Source: Xylogone sp. PMI_703
Taxonomy: Eukaryota; Ascomycota; Leotiomycetes
Length of the DNA stretch: 64,000 nt
Direction: 5' to 3'
Assembly (NCBI GenBank): GCA_021399445.1
Contig: JAJTUQ010000005.1
Span: forward strand, 3,906,001-3,970,000
Shown: in pieces, positions 50,135 through 61,100 of the stretch
How positions within the stretch are numbered: the first letter of the stretch is position 1
Layout of the letters: the number at the start of each line of letters is the position of its first letter
Notes under the pieces: model-generated
The model's input: the letters and a program-made list of their open reading frames with translations, nothing else
The model's database searches: none
What the model was told of the DNA's origin: nothing
Made by a program: the position numbers and the translations under genes

Positions 50135-52338
50135 CTAAGCACTTGTTGCAATACTCTCTGGCGTTGGATCCTCTCCCTTCTCTTTAGCTGTTTTGTTTGC
50201 CTTTTCCTTTTTAATATTCTTAAACCCCATACCTAAACCTACCAGCAGGAAAGCTGCTGCAGTGGAGGCTGCGATGTAGAATGCATGTGAAATTGCCAGA
50301 CAATAGGCCTTCAGTATACCGGGCAAAGCAGACTCGGGAACTACAGCTCTAAACCCAGTTGCACCAGCAGTGATGACGATTTGCGGATCTACGTTAGGAG
50401 CGAATTTATGCAAGGCCGGGTCCAACGCATTACTGAAAGCAGTCTGGTCAAATGAGAGAAACAATGCTCCACCTAGATTTTGGAAGAAAACGAGTAGAGA
50501 CATGCTGATCGATACATATTTTTGTGGTAGGACATTCTGAACAGCTACCATCGGCTGGGGTAAATGTGAATAAAAGTCCATTGACATGTAGGAGGACTCT
50601 ATACTGACCATTTGTAATCCAATCCCACGACCGCAGCCACCTATAATTTGATAGCCAACCCATTTAGCTGTTGGTGTATGGGGAGTAAATGTGCTGATAA
50701 GTCCTGCGCTAATAGATTGCATTATGCCGCTGAGAATTACCCAAGGCATATAATATCCAGTACGGTTGACTACTAGTTATTAGCCAGTCCATAAATCAGA
50801 GTTATTGCGGAGCAAGGTCCTAAGGCTTACCTAGAAATCCAGACGCCACACCAAACACTATCTGACTCACAATTCCTGGCAGCATATAGACCCCACTCAA
50901 CGTTGGCTTGACACCTTTGACCGCTTGAAAGTATATAGGTAGATAATAGGAAAAGGTAAGCATGCTTGAAAAGAAGAAGAACATGCTCGCGCAAGCTGTC
51001 CAAACAATCCTATTTGACAGCATAGAAAACGGTATCATGGCCGAATCTCCCTGGTGGTACTCCCAAGCTACGTATACTAGGAAGACACCGCCAGCTCCAC
51101 AAAAGAGGCCGATAATTTTTGCACTATCCCATGGGTAGGTTACCCCGCCCCATTGTACGGCAAGAAGGACCTGTACAGCAGCTGGAGCGAAGAGAAGAAA
51201 GCCAAGCAGATCAAAAGATTTGAAGATTTCAGCTCTGCTACCCTTTAATGAATATTTCGCGGCGTGGTCAGGTACACGAATGAGCAAGAGAACAGCAGCC
51301 ATGGCACCTCCTAATGGAAGATTGATATAAAAACCTATTTCTTTGTCAGACAGCAAGTCCATCTACAAAAAAAACAAAAAACAAAAAAAAAGTGACATAC
51401 ACCACCTCCAAGTCGTATATTGGGTCAGGGCCCCTCCGATCAACGGACCGAAGACAACCCCAAGTTGACTGACTATTAATGAATCAGCAAATTAATAGTC
51501 TTCATCAGTAAGTTCAGGAGAGCCTATACCTCCCATAATGAGACCAAAATAAACTTGAAGATACAAGAATTAGCCAGAATAGCCAATTTGTGAAGGGATA
51601 GCTTACGTGCTCTCTTCTGTAATGGCAAAGCAGAAGAGATAATTGTCAGAGATCCGTTGACCATACCGGAACCACCAATACCCGCCACAGCACGCCCAAT
51701 AATTAGCATCTTAGAAGAGGTAGCGACACCACAGAGTAAAGATCCCAACTCAAATATACCCAAGAAAGATGCGAACATATACTAAGAAAATATTAGCAAG
51801 TTGGGCCGGGAGTAGAGGTAATATGCGCACGGTACCTTAGAGTTATACTGATTATATAGTTTACCCGTGAGTGGCTGTAGCGTACACCTTTAGAATCACA
51901 TATATCAGTTTTGTGCTGAGAAAATAATCAAGTAGTACTCACGTTGCTAATAGATAGGCGCTGCCATACCAGCCCACATCTCTTAAAGAATGGAAATCAC
52001 TAGTGATCCTTGGAATAGCCTTCTAAGAGCTTAGCACTATATTATAGGAAAGTTAAATATATTTCATAGCGTGTACAGACCGTGACTATAATGGAGGTGT
52101 CTAAGAGCAATAAGAAGCAGCACATGGAGAGGGAAACCATGAGAGCAATTAGTTTGTACCCTGAGATATAATCATCCTCGTCAATAGGCTCAGCAGTTGG
52201 AGGAGTTCCGTCCAGGGTCATGGCTGTCGAGCCATTATCAGAAGCATCTGGCTTTAATTGCTTGTCCATAGTAGTGTCTGCCGTATCGACAGTACCAGGA
52301 CGAACAGGTTTCGAGTTGATAGGACTTTCTTTCTCCAT
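50135..52338 (-). CDS. MFS efflux transporter, DHA2 (14-TM) family
   Basis: Nine exons on the minus strand: 52338-52081, 52019-51943, 51887-51836, 51781-51607, 51553-51530, 51472-51401, 51334-50831, 50769-50609 and 50554-50135, giving 580 aa. Introns are 53-66 nt. The last intron (50608-50555) is 54 nt with no stop, so it is open if retained; removal restores the conserved [14 protein letters not shown]. Signature segments of DHA2 drug/toxin pumps are [20 protein letters not shown], the antiporter motif C region [48 protein letters not shown], and [16 protein letters not shown] [15 protein letters not shown]. Fourteen helices are expected in the plasma membrane, moving toxic compounds out with protons. 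The neighbour upstream is a Zn2Cys6 regulator in the same orientation. Substrate unknown. Confidence 0.9.
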
Positions 52339-52757
52339 ATTGAAACCTGTGTGGCTCTAAAGTTAGCACATGAAATCCAAGAGAGTATAGCCCTGAGTCT
52401 AACTACGAGACTGACCGGCCTCGTACTCCTAGCTGGCTCAAGCATAGCGAGGGCTCCACACACCTAGTGTATTAAGGAAAGAAACGCACCCCTACTCTGG
52501 GCCACAAAGGAAGTATGGATCGAAAATTGTATTGAATCGCCTAAGATAATATACTTCGAAGGAGAAAATTATATTTAAATACCTCCCAATGCTGCTTCAT
52601 CTAAAGGTTATAAACCCCCGCCTATGTGGGAATGGCGGGACCTGATTGGACGGAACGGAAACGGACTCGCACTCGCCGTCTCCGACACAACGATTCCACG
52701 GTTTCAGTACGGAGATCGGCCTCCTGATATTGTAGCTGCCTAGCAACAGTTATTAGA
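52339..52757. promoter_or_regulatory. Promoter of the MFS transporter, 3' side of the regulator gene
   Basis: The 419 bp between the two tandem minus-strand genes. The inverted pair cggaacggaaacgg near 52650-52662 holds CGG triplets of the kind bound by Zn2Cys6 factors, and a second tccgacac/cggtttc group lies at 52680-52703. Binding by the adjacent regulator is inference. Confidence 0.35.
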
Positions 52758-54939
52758 TCAACGGCCAAAAGAGTCACCGAAATTAATATGGTAATCAAGC
52801 GGTCCCCAACCATCCAGCAGCCATGGCTCGCTCAGGAAGTCAAAGTTCATTGAGCTCGCCATCGTTAGGTCGCCATCATTCTCATCTGTTGGCTCTGGTC
52901 TGGGTATACTAAGCATCTTAGATTCACAATACGCCTTAACAGCTCGGGCCTTCTTCCAATTCAAGTGGAAGAGATTCGACTCGTCGGCATCATACTGCTT
53001 CCTGCAGAAGTCAAAAAGTTCAATAAACTTGTCGAGCACGCCAAAGAAATCCAAGGTCTCCCGAACATATGCTAAATCCCAGTCAGGATGGTGGAAGTTA
53101 GATAGTCTTTCGAATGTGGTAATGGCATTTGATGCTTGCGTGTAGACAGGAACCGAGAACCAATGGAAGTTGGTGAAGGCCATAGAGAAGAACTCGTTGA
53201 AATAGTTCTTAATCGCCTGCAGACAGTTATGGAGTAGCTCAAGCCTCTGGAAATTATAGGAGGGGAAAGAAGTCATATCCGAAGTTTGTGTCAGCCCAAT
53301 TTCGTAAATATATATCTGGAGACTGTAATATTTCATGAGAAGGACCCCTAGCTCTAAGTGTCAGTAATGCCGGTCGAAACTTTCTCGAGTATTTGGGCAT
53401 ACCACTCTGTTCAATTTCAGGAGGCCAATCCTTTTTAAGTTCTTCTAACTGTTTCTCCACTGACCGTATATAAAGCATTGGCGGTATGGTTGTGGTAGGG
53501 GGGTCGTGATTGCCATGCCAGGAGCTCTGTCGCAATCGTTCAACGAGTATTTGGAGACGGACTAATGACACTGCAATCCGGTCCATCGGATGGTCATTAG
53601 AAGCAGCGAGAACTGTGCAACATTCTTCAACGTATGGTGACAGCTTCATAGGTTCCATTCTATGAAACAATACGGATGTGCTACAAAATAACAATTAGTT
53701 TACGAATTAATACCGAAAATAGATGCGTTTTTGATTATGGACACTTACGCAGACATGAGAAAAAAGCACCCTAGAAGTGCCCGTCGTTCTTCCAATGTCC
53801 TTTCCTTGTTTACAAGGGCCTGATATGTACTCGACTTCCTAAAAGCTTCTTTTATTATACTGCCCGGATACTCCTTTAATCGATGTAGCCCTAGGTCACA
53901 AACTATAGTGTGTGCTGCTGACAAAAGGGTCGTTAAATTTACAACAGCGTAGAAATGATAGTAGCACCTGCACCATGCACAACTGCTCAGCTATACTACA
54001 AATGGTCGGAGCTTGAAAATACGAGTCGAGAATGACTTACCAGCCGGCATATGTAAGGACACCGAGTAAAAGATCCAAACTACGTTCTCCATTCACGACA
54101 AATCTTTCCGCTAGATCTCTCATAACACCCTTACCAAGCGCTTTCTGCAAGGTGGGATCTCGATTAGAGACAGCGAGGAGAGCATTGTAGAAGTAAGGCC
54201 TCTGTTCCTGGAGCTCCTTTGCAGTCACTGTTTCTGGGATAATCACAAACGGAAAGAATACACACATGTGTTCTCTGAACTGTTCAAGGAGCTCATCTCC
54301 CGCGCAGCTACCATCAGTAAAAGATTTCAAATTTGAGGGCTGAAGCTTATCAGATGCAGGCGCATCGCCTCGAAAGTCACATGCCTGAGCTACGCTCTGA
54401 GGTGTACCAGTACTGTGACCTGAGCTATATACCGGTGTCACTCGAGGGGTGTGGGCTGGTCTGAAAACATCTTGCTGCTCCAGCCCAGGCGGCTCAACAG
54501 ACGACGCTGCTGACGCTGGATTAGGTTGATGTACCTTCACACTCAACGCCGGCTCCTTGGAGGATTTGAGTAGGGTGACCAGATCATCCAGTTTCTCCTC
54601 AAGCTTCTCAACGTGATGCTTCGTAATCCGACTATGAGAATATTAGACGCGAGGACCACACACTTCAGGGAGGGATATTATACTTGTGTTTATGTGGTTT
54701 TCGCTTTGGCCCCAGTACCGGCTCACACAGTCTCTTGAGTCGGCTACACCTGATATATGATTAGCAGGATAGCATCATTACTGCATCTATGCGGCATACC
54801 TTTCACATGCTATAGAGTCTTTTCCCGGTACGCATTTTACTTTAGCTCGGGCACAGCTCACGCACGCTCGGTGGTGCAGTTGTTGTATTCCAGTAGAAGT
54901 GTCAGGGGTGGTGCCAGGGGTCTGGTTTTCAGAATCCAT
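52758..54939 (-). CDS. Zn2Cys6 transcription factor with fungal-specific regulatory domain
   Basis: Six exons: 54939-54800, 54749-54684, 54631-54041, 53967-53749, 53680-53403 and 53353-52758; introns 50, 52, 73, 68 and 49 nt; product 629 aa. The zinc cluster is at Cys26, 29, 36, 45, 48 and 55 (CVSCARAKVKC ... CERCSRLKRLC), crossed by intron 1. A basic linker and a short coiled coil (HHVEKLEEKLDDLVTLL, about 75-90) follow, as for dimeric CGG-binding factors. The middle region holds the fungal TF domain: YFYNALLAVSNRDPTLQKAL, YAGWCYYHFYAVVNLTTLLSAAHTIVCDLGLHRL and ERRALLGCFFLMSATSVLF. The C-terminal part has helices FFSMAFTNFHWFSVPVYTQ and DPWD-like HPDWDLAYVRETLDFF. Exon 5/6 uses the gtatgc donor at 53402 to restore ELGVLLMKYYSLQIYIYEIG. 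It is probably the local regulator of the adjacent MFS gene. Confidence 0.88.
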
Positions 54940-55571
54940 TACTCTAGAATTGGGTTCTAAACATGTCTTTCTTTCTACATTTTCCTAAGCTCACAGGCTT
55001 TTAAGCTTTTACCTATGTTGTTACGGGGAGAGACACGGTAGCATTGGAGGCGTAGGTGTGGGTGGGCGCCTGTGCCTCGCTGTGGGTACCATACTCGGGA
55101 AACGAGCGGCGCGGTTTTAGGTGTTTGTCACTGTGATTGATGCCTCCTTTCGTGTAAGCGTGCGCTTCTCACCTGTCAATAATTGGATATCTAAGTCCAG
55201 CACATAACTTCTTACCTTCATGGGTTGAAAACCGATGTAGGTACGGAGTATTAAGGCCTTGTCAAATCAGATGTTGATTAATACATACAGGGTATATGTG
55301 CAGTATTTAAAAGACTCAGGGTATCGATGTATTGTGTGTGCTATCTCATTAATGAACAAATGCTTGGTCCGCCTTCTTTTCAGCGAATAACATTAGGAAC
55401 AACCAGCTATTGTTTAAAAATAATAATCATAAGCTCATCGAATAGGATCTGTCTTTCACATTCTTAGCAACGCGAATTTCCGATAACACCAGGCTCCGCT
55501 AATCCAACATCTCCATCAATTTGTGCTTTGCAAGCAGCGTAGGAGGTAATGTTCCAATTACTCATAACACT
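54940..55571. other. Intergenic, regulator promoter and 3' side of the small membrane gene
   Basis: This 632-bp stretch is the likely promoter of the transcription factor. No gene or RNA recognised; sequence from 55200 to 55450 is AT-rich. Confidence 0.5.
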
Positions 55572-56126
55572 CTAGACCCTCTTAACTCGGTCCATAGGCT
55601 CCGTGATGAAAATTTCACTTCCATCATGCACGTGGGAGACCTTGACCAGTTGCTGAGCAAATTTCTTGTCATGGGTAGCCTGCTTTTGCCAGTCCAAGCT
55701 GGTTAGAGCAGAAAGCATGATCGACAGGCTATTGACTACAATCCCAGAGATAGTGATAGCTATGTGTTTAAGAATAAGTCGGTTAGCTACCTAGTCGCAT
55801 ACGGTTGCTCTTTGATATAGGAAGACACAAATAATAAACATGAAGTAGGAAGAGACAGATGAGTTAGCTTCGACTAACCTCTCATGCTGTGAATGCCATC
55901 TGGTCTTAGACTTGCTATAGCTCCCAAAACCAACGATGCTATAGAAAAGGCAATCGAAGCAATGACAGAGAATCGTTTCCAGAACGTAGCGGTAAGGAAG
56001 AATGACTCCGCCCGAACCTAGAAGTTTGTTAGCAAGTATTTCTGTATCGAGCGACGCATAATATGCAGTGAATACGAGATCTAAACTTACTTCAGGAACC
56101 TCTTTGACTGTCCTTGTTGTGGCCAT
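55572..56126 (-). CDS. Small spliced two-helix membrane protein, unknown function
   Basis: Three exons, 56126-56091, 56017-55879 and 55759-55572, with introns of 73 and 119 nt, give 120 aa. Phase agrees at both junctions and the donors are GTAAGT and GTTAGT. The protein has a polar N-terminus (MATTRTVKEVPEVRAESFF), a membrane helix (FSVIASIAFSIASLVLGAIA), a short loop (SLRPDGIHSMR), a second helix (AITISGIVVNSLSIMLSAL) and a soluble charged tail (QKQATHDKKFAQQLVKVSHV ... MDRVKRV). I do not recognise a family. The longest unspliced frame (minus 55791-56138) is a composite of exon 1 and intron sequence and would hide this gene. The alternating hydrophobic helices and consistent splice phases argue for a real gene. 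Confidence 0.6.
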
Positions 56127-56767
56127 CTTCCGACTCAATGAGGTATGTGAGCACGTGGGTATCTATATGCCCGCTTGAAACAAGCGTTTGTTGCCTAGTA
56201 TTGATATACGAATCACCGACAGCAGTTACGAGTAGTACTTGAACGATAAAACTGTAACAGCAAATCCAGACGGGCGTAAGAGAATAAGTACGTTCTTTGG
56301 CTTTTGGTCGATATCCTTGGGTTAGAAGAGTAGAATTATGTCACTGCACGACAATCTTTGTGGCGCATAATACAACGTCGCTCCTGATTTGTTATGGGCT
56401 GCTGACGATCCCCAAGTCGTTGGCAAGTTGGGCGTGTGATGCGCCTGCCAGACTTTGTTCTTAGACGGGCAGTACCGCAGTGATAGGCTAGAAACCCAGA
56501 AGGCCAGGCACAAGGGAGCCTAGACGCTGTACACGTAACAGGCCTTTCCCTACCACTTCATGCCGGAACCTCGGCGCCTTCCATATCAATTAATAAATCA
56601 TCAATATTCATTTACAACGGCTGCCCCTCATTCTGCCCTGTTTTCGCACTTGTGCTAAAGTGATCTGTATAATTTCTTTATAATTCACTAGACAACTTCT
56701 ACGTTGTCATATGCCATAACTGGTGCTGTAATATTTAAACCTGACTCCCATTAATAACACAAGCCAT
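56127..56767. other. Intergenic, small membrane gene promoter and NOC3 3' side
   Basis: A 641-bp stretch. Contains a short minus frame (56322-56513) without motifs and otherwise stop-rich sequence. No RNA gene seen. Confidence 0.5.
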
Positions 56768-58798
56768 CTATCGCAATCCCAAAATATTCTTCTCGAGTAC
56801 TTTAACTCCATCTCTCACAGCTGGACAATAATGTTTTCTCAAAATCTCTCCCTCCCAGATCGTTGAGGCAAACGGATTGCTTGCCTCAACCTCCCGATTG
56901 AGAGGATCAAATGTCCCGTCTCCTCTCCGCTCCTCCGTATTCCACAGCGAGGCAATCTTCTTTTCATGTGTCTTTGACACCTTCCCTAGCAATCCTAATA
57001 CGGCTGTGCATGATTTTTCAGGAAGATGCAAAGCCATTGTCATAAGCTGTTTAGTATATGCGGCGATTCGCAGAGGAGGCACGGCACGAGCTCCATGCTG
57101 AGGCACGAGGATCGAGGAAAGAGATCGGAGAAGGAGGACAGTGGTCGTTTGGATGTTGATTTTGTTATTAGCGGTTGGAGAAGGAGCTGTTGATGGGTTG
57201 TTCGGGTCTGGGAGATGGAGAGATTTGGCACTTAATTCTATGTCTGGGTTAAGAGACAAGGCGTGTAAAGTTCGATAAAGATGGGTGATAAAGAAACTGA
57301 GGTCTAGATGTAAAGTCGAGCGTGCTTTGGCAGCATCCTGGCCTTCCAGCAGGGCAAATGCTGTTATTATGCAGAGAAGAGCCTCACGGGTGAGATTTCT
57401 TCCAGTCTCCGTGCTCTCTTCATCCTCAGTCTCTTCATCCGGTAGGTCATCCCCGGATTCTGCATGCAAAATGAGATCTTTCAACGCCTCCAGAATATCG
57501 CCAAAAAAGTCTTGGTTGATTAGATGTGCATATTTTGCAAGACCTTCAAGAACAGCTCCCATAAGGTCTGGTGATCTGAGTTTCAATATCCGGAAATAAG
57601 TCACAAAGACCAACTTCAACGTCTCGGCTTGCATTCTGTCACGTTCCTCGTGACTAACAATGGCATCGGCCTGCTTCATCTCTTTCTCAACGGCCTTTTG
57701 CTCCTTGAGAAATTTCCTTTGCTTCTTGGTCCGGAACTCTCTCTCTTTCTTTGACTTCTTCCCTCCAGCCTCACCATCGTTACCAGGTTTATCCACATGA
57801 TTTATTGATGCTTTCCATGAAAACTCCGATAAAAGTCGGAGATGTAAAAACGTATTCAAAACACTCTCGTGGACTCTATAACTGCGCGCCTTCATCATTT
57901 TTGTCAATAAGCTCACAGCATCAAGGGATGCGGTCCCTTCCTCGTCATTTTGAAATACCGCCTCGATCGTCTCTCGGCATTTAATGAAATCATTGTCAAC
58001 TTTTCGAGTGCTGAGCTTGTTAACTAGGATCTTTAACAGCTCTCCACGGAAATTAAAGTGCGGCACTGATGTTAATAGAGTGCATGCACACCCAATAGCA
58101 ATAGTGGCGAGACCTCCATCTGGATCACTATTTCCAGATTGCGCAAGTTTTGCTAACTCACGAATGTAGACTTGGTAGCTGCTGACAAGTGCCTGCTCAT
58201 AATTCCGTACCCGGCGCACATCTTTTGAAACTTTAACTTCCATATCCTCTTCAGAGAGCGGTCGTATCCTATACCCTGGGATGACATCTTTGTAGACTGC
58301 CAGTTGAGTAGCTAGTGCAAGTTTCTTGATCGTTGCTATCTCCGATTGTGCAAATTGAGCGAGAGTTTTAAATGCACCAGCATTTTCTTCAGGGTTCTCA
58401 TTGAGCAATAATGCAATTCTTGCTAACTCCTCTTTTGCTTCCAATATCTGTTTTCGAATAGGTATCGCCGGTTCTTTTGGGGCTTCTTCAACAACTTCAG
58501 GCTCTCCCTCATCAGACTCTTGTTCTTCTAACCAATCCAGATCGCTTTCAGCGTTATCTCCGTTTTCTGCTTCCACCTGTTGGATAACACCTTCGGCAGT
58601 CTTTATCGGCAGCCTAGTATTCACCTTCTCCTTCTTTTTACCCTTTCGAGGCCTGTTCTCGTAGTCCTGCTCAAGGTTCCAGCTCGCTGCCTGTCTAAAG
58701 AAGGCATTGACTTTGGGCCCAGTTTCCCTTGATGAGTCTTCATCATGGGCGCTTGGTGGGCTCAGCTTGCGCCTTTTCGTTGCTGGTCCTCCGGCCAT
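56768..58798 (-). CDS. NOC3: Nucleolar complex protein 3 (Noc3)
   Basis: A single exon of 676 aa. The N-terminus is basic (ATKRRKLSPPS) with acidic blocks (DLDWLEEQESDEGEPEVVEE). The Noc3 N-terminal domain shows RKQILEAKEELARIALLLNENPEEN and AQFAQSEIATIKKLALATQLAVYKDVIPGYRIRPLSE. The CBF/Noc helical region follows (VTYFRILKLRSPDLMGAVLEGLAKYAHLINQDFFGDILEALKDL) and the end carries NPFASTIWEGEILRKHYCPAVRD. Family knowledge: Noc3 works with Noc2 in pre-60S export and also takes part in replication initiation. The fungal length is as expected. The gene is head-to-head with MRH4. Confidence 0.95.
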   Translation of the reverse strand: MAGGPATKRRKLSPPSAHDEDSSRETGPKVNAFFRQAASWNLEQDYENRPRKGKKKEKVNTRLPIKTAEGVIQQVEAENGDNAESDLDWLEEQESDEGEPEVVEEAPKEPAIPIRKQILEAKEELARIALLLNENPEENAGAFKTLAQFAQSEIATIKKLALATQLAVYKDVIPGYRIRPLSEEDMEVKVSKDVRRVRNYEQALVSSYQVYIRELAKLAQSGNSDPDGGLATIAIGCACTLLTSVPHFNFRGELLKILVNKLSTRKVDNDFIKCRETIEAVFQNDEEGTASLDAVSLLTKMMKARSYRVHESVLNTFLHLRLLSEFSWKASINHVDKPGNDGEAGGKKSKKEREFRTKKQRKFLKEQKAVEKEMKQADAIVSHEERDRMQAETLKLVFVTYFRILKLRSPDLMGAVLEGLAKYAHLINQDFFGDILEALKDLILHAESGDDLPDEETEDEESTETGRNLTREALLCIITAFALLEGQDAAKARSTLHLDLSFFITHLYRTLHALSLNPDIELSAKSLHLPDPNNPSTAPSPTANNKINIQTTTVLLLRSLSSILVPQHGARAVPPLRIAAYTKQLMTMALHLPEKSCTAVLGLLGKVSKTHEKKIASLWNTEERRGDGTFDPLNREVEASNPFASTIWEGEILRKHYCPAVRDGVKVLEKNILGLR

Positions 58799-59231
58799 AA
58801 TGGACCTGCTGTGGAGAAAAGTACCTTAAGCAAGCTCACAAGAAAGTTTCAACATTTCCTGCGATTGATGCGGCCGCTTCTTCCGATGAAGGACTAGACG
58901 GAAAATAGTTGTTCCACGCCAATTCTGATACGGTGCGACAGGGGTACGAAATCTCAATGAGAGATACATCACTTCACATATTTTAAAAAAATTATCGAAA
59001 CGAACATATGAGCTAAGATATTGATCGCGACAATTTTATTTAGCGTAACCTGTCTAGACTCATACCTCTTCATTGTTCGGACGAATGACTTATGACAAGG
59101 TTCTACGGATAATCATTTTAGCGGATCCGGCGATATCAACCGTTTGAAGATAAGGAATTTGTAAAAAGCTCGAAATCAAAAATTCTAAAGTTCTAAACGG
59201 TCAATTAAAACTGGCCAGGCTCCTTCAAACG
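58799..59231. promoter_or_regulatory. Divergent promoter region of NOC3 and MRH4
   Basis: The 433 bp between the two ATGs must serve both genes. A ctgcgattgatgcggccgc stretch near 58860 and A/T runs near 58980-59000 occur, but no exact known ribosome-biogenesis box was found. Confidence 0.5.
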
Positions 59232-61100
59232 ATGATTCGACCGAGGACATCGACATGTCTACTATGCACATTTAAAGCTAGTAGGCTTCTGCCACATTCT
59301 TCTCAGGCAAATTTGAGCTCGCAAAGAGCTGCATCGCAGCTGGCCAAGCGTCCGTCACGACTAAGCCTTTCCTCAAGGGTTAGGGAGTCACCTCCAAATG
59401 CTAGTACCAATGGAAAACCACCTCGGAGAAGGCAAGATGGCCCATTTGGAGGAATGAATATGACAGAGGCACGAATTCGAGGTGTTCCAGAACGGCCATC
59501 CGCCGCGCAGCTCAAGAGAGCATCGCACGGTAATAGAGGAAGGGAAGATTCAAAAGACAGGTCTGGATTTAAGGCCTTGAAGATGCAGAGATCCTTGGCC
59601 CCCGTTTCATACAGTCATCGAACAGCAATCAAAGACCGCATACGTGAGATTGATTCTTTCGACATGTTCCCTTTATTGCCGGTAGTGAAAGAATCGATTG
59701 CTTCGCAGGCGTTGCAGGGGCTCGAAAACATAGCACCTACGCCTGTCCAGAAGATTGCAATACCTGCTTTATTAGGCGTGGATAGCAAGAGGAGGGGCAG
59801 GAATAGGAGTGCAGAGAAAGAAAGGGAGGACTTTTTGATTGCTGCAGAGACGGGTTCTGGGAAGACGTTGTCATATCTAATTCCAACTATTAATGCTATA
59901 AAACTTGAGGAAGCTGCAGACGAAGAGATCGCAGCCCATGAGAAAACATTACAGGAAGAGAAGCTACAGCAAAATATCTTTGAACTACCTTCGCCACCGC
60001 TGTCCAATGCTCCTCACCCAACAACTGGACGGCCGCGAGCTATTATTCTAGTACCTACTGCAGAGTTGGTCGCGCAAGTTGGTAGTCTCACCAAAGCCTT
60101 CTCTCATACGGTCAAGTTTCGCTCTGCCATGATTTCTTCAGCATTTAGTGGAAAGGTGATTCGGAATAGGTTATTTTCTCCTTCTGGTATCGATGTTTTA
60201 GTATCTACTCCTCATTTATTGGCCTCAATTGCGGAATCGGACCCGAATATTCTCTCCCGGGTTACGCACCTTGTTATAGATGAGGCCGACTCTCTTCTTG
60301 ATCGTGGGTTCTCCCCATTGACTTCAGCTATCATCGACCGCGCAACTCCATCTCTTAAGCAGCTAGTGCTGTGTTCGGCAACAATCCCTCGAAGCATGGA
60401 CTCTTATCTCCGGAAACGATTCCCGGATGTTCATCGTCTTGTTACACCAAACTTACACGCCATTCCAAGGCGTGTTCAGCTAGGAGTCATTGATGTTGAA
60501 AAAGATCCTTACCGTGGAAACAAAGATTTGGCTTGCGCCGATACTATCTGGACAATTGGTAAATCCGCTGCTGATTATGATGGACCTGGAAAAGATCAAA
60601 TCGATGTCAAGCGCATACTTGTATTCGTCAACGAACGGGAGAAGACGCAGGAGGTGGCTGACTACCTGGTGTCGAAGGGTATTGACGCTATTGCACTGAG
60701 TAGAGATACTCCCGAGCCGCGTCAATCCGAAATGCTTGGTTCTTTCACTTCATCGTCTCCACTTACAATTCCCAAGGGAGACCATCCAGGTTCTCTAGCC
60801 GATAATCAACCTAACTATGTCCCTCTTGGACATGCATCACCACCAAGTAAACGGTCTCTTCCTAATACGAAGGTGTTGGTAACCACAGATCTTGGATCAA
60901 GAGGCATTGATACCTTGGCTGTCCGCCATGTGATCCTTTACGATGTTCCACATTCTACGATAGATTTTATCCACAGACTTGGCAGAACAGGAAGAATGGG
61001 CAGGCGTGGAAGGGGAATTGTACTTGTAGGCAAGAACGACAGACGAGATGTTGTCGCGGAGGTCAAGGAAGGCATGTTCAGAGGGCAGGCACTCATATAA
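59232..61100 (+). CDS. MRH4: Mitochondrial DEAD-box RNA helicase Mrh4
   Basis: A single exon of 622 aa. The first 60 residues are Arg/Ser-rich with few acids (MIRPRTSTCLLCTFKASRLL), a mitochondrial presequence. Helicase motifs run in order: Q-motif region PTPVQKIAIP near 169, motif I AETGSGKT near 205, Ia PTAEL, motif II DEAD near 350, motif III SAT near 382, and motif VI HRLGRTGRMGRRGRG near 581. The extended stretch between motif I and Ia and the RSLAPVSYSHRTAIKDRI segment fit fungal Mrh4. Yeast Mrh4 is needed for assembly of the mitochondrial large ribosomal subunit. Orthology is by overall resemblance. Confidence 0.93.
   Translation: MIRPRTSTCLLCTFKASRLLPHSSQANLSSQRAASQLAKRPSRLSLSSRVRESPPNASTNGKPPRRRQDGPFGGMNMTEARIRGVPERPSAAQLKRASHGNRGREDSKDRSGFKALKMQRSLAPVSYSHRTAIKDRIREIDSFDMFPLLPVVKESIASQALQGLENIAPTPVQKIAIPALLGVDSKRRGRNRSAEKEREDFLIAAETGSGKTLSYLIPTINAIKLEEAADEEIAAHEKTLQEEKLQQNIFELPSPPLSNAPHPTTGRPRAIILVPTAELVAQVGSLTKAFSHTVKFRSAMISSAFSGKVIRNRLFSPSGIDVLVSTPHLLASIAESDPNILSRVTHLVIDEADSLLDRGFSPLTSAIIDRATPSLKQLVLCSATIPRSMDSYLRKRFPDVHRLVTPNLHAIPRRVQLGVIDVEKDPYRGNKDLACADTIWTIGKSAADYDGPGKDQIDVKRILVFVNEREKTQEVADYLVSKGIDAIALSRDTPEPRQSEMLGSFTSSSPLTIPKGDHPGSLADNQPNYVPLGHASPPSKRSLPNTKVLVTTDLGSRGIDTLAVRHVILYDVPHSTIDFIHRLGRTGRMGRRGRGIVLVGKNDRRDVVAEVKEGMFRGQALI

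Noticed and set aside
51362..51400. A-rich run as a transposon poly(A) tail
   Set aside because: It is the pyrimidine tract of an intron in the minus-strand transporter gene.
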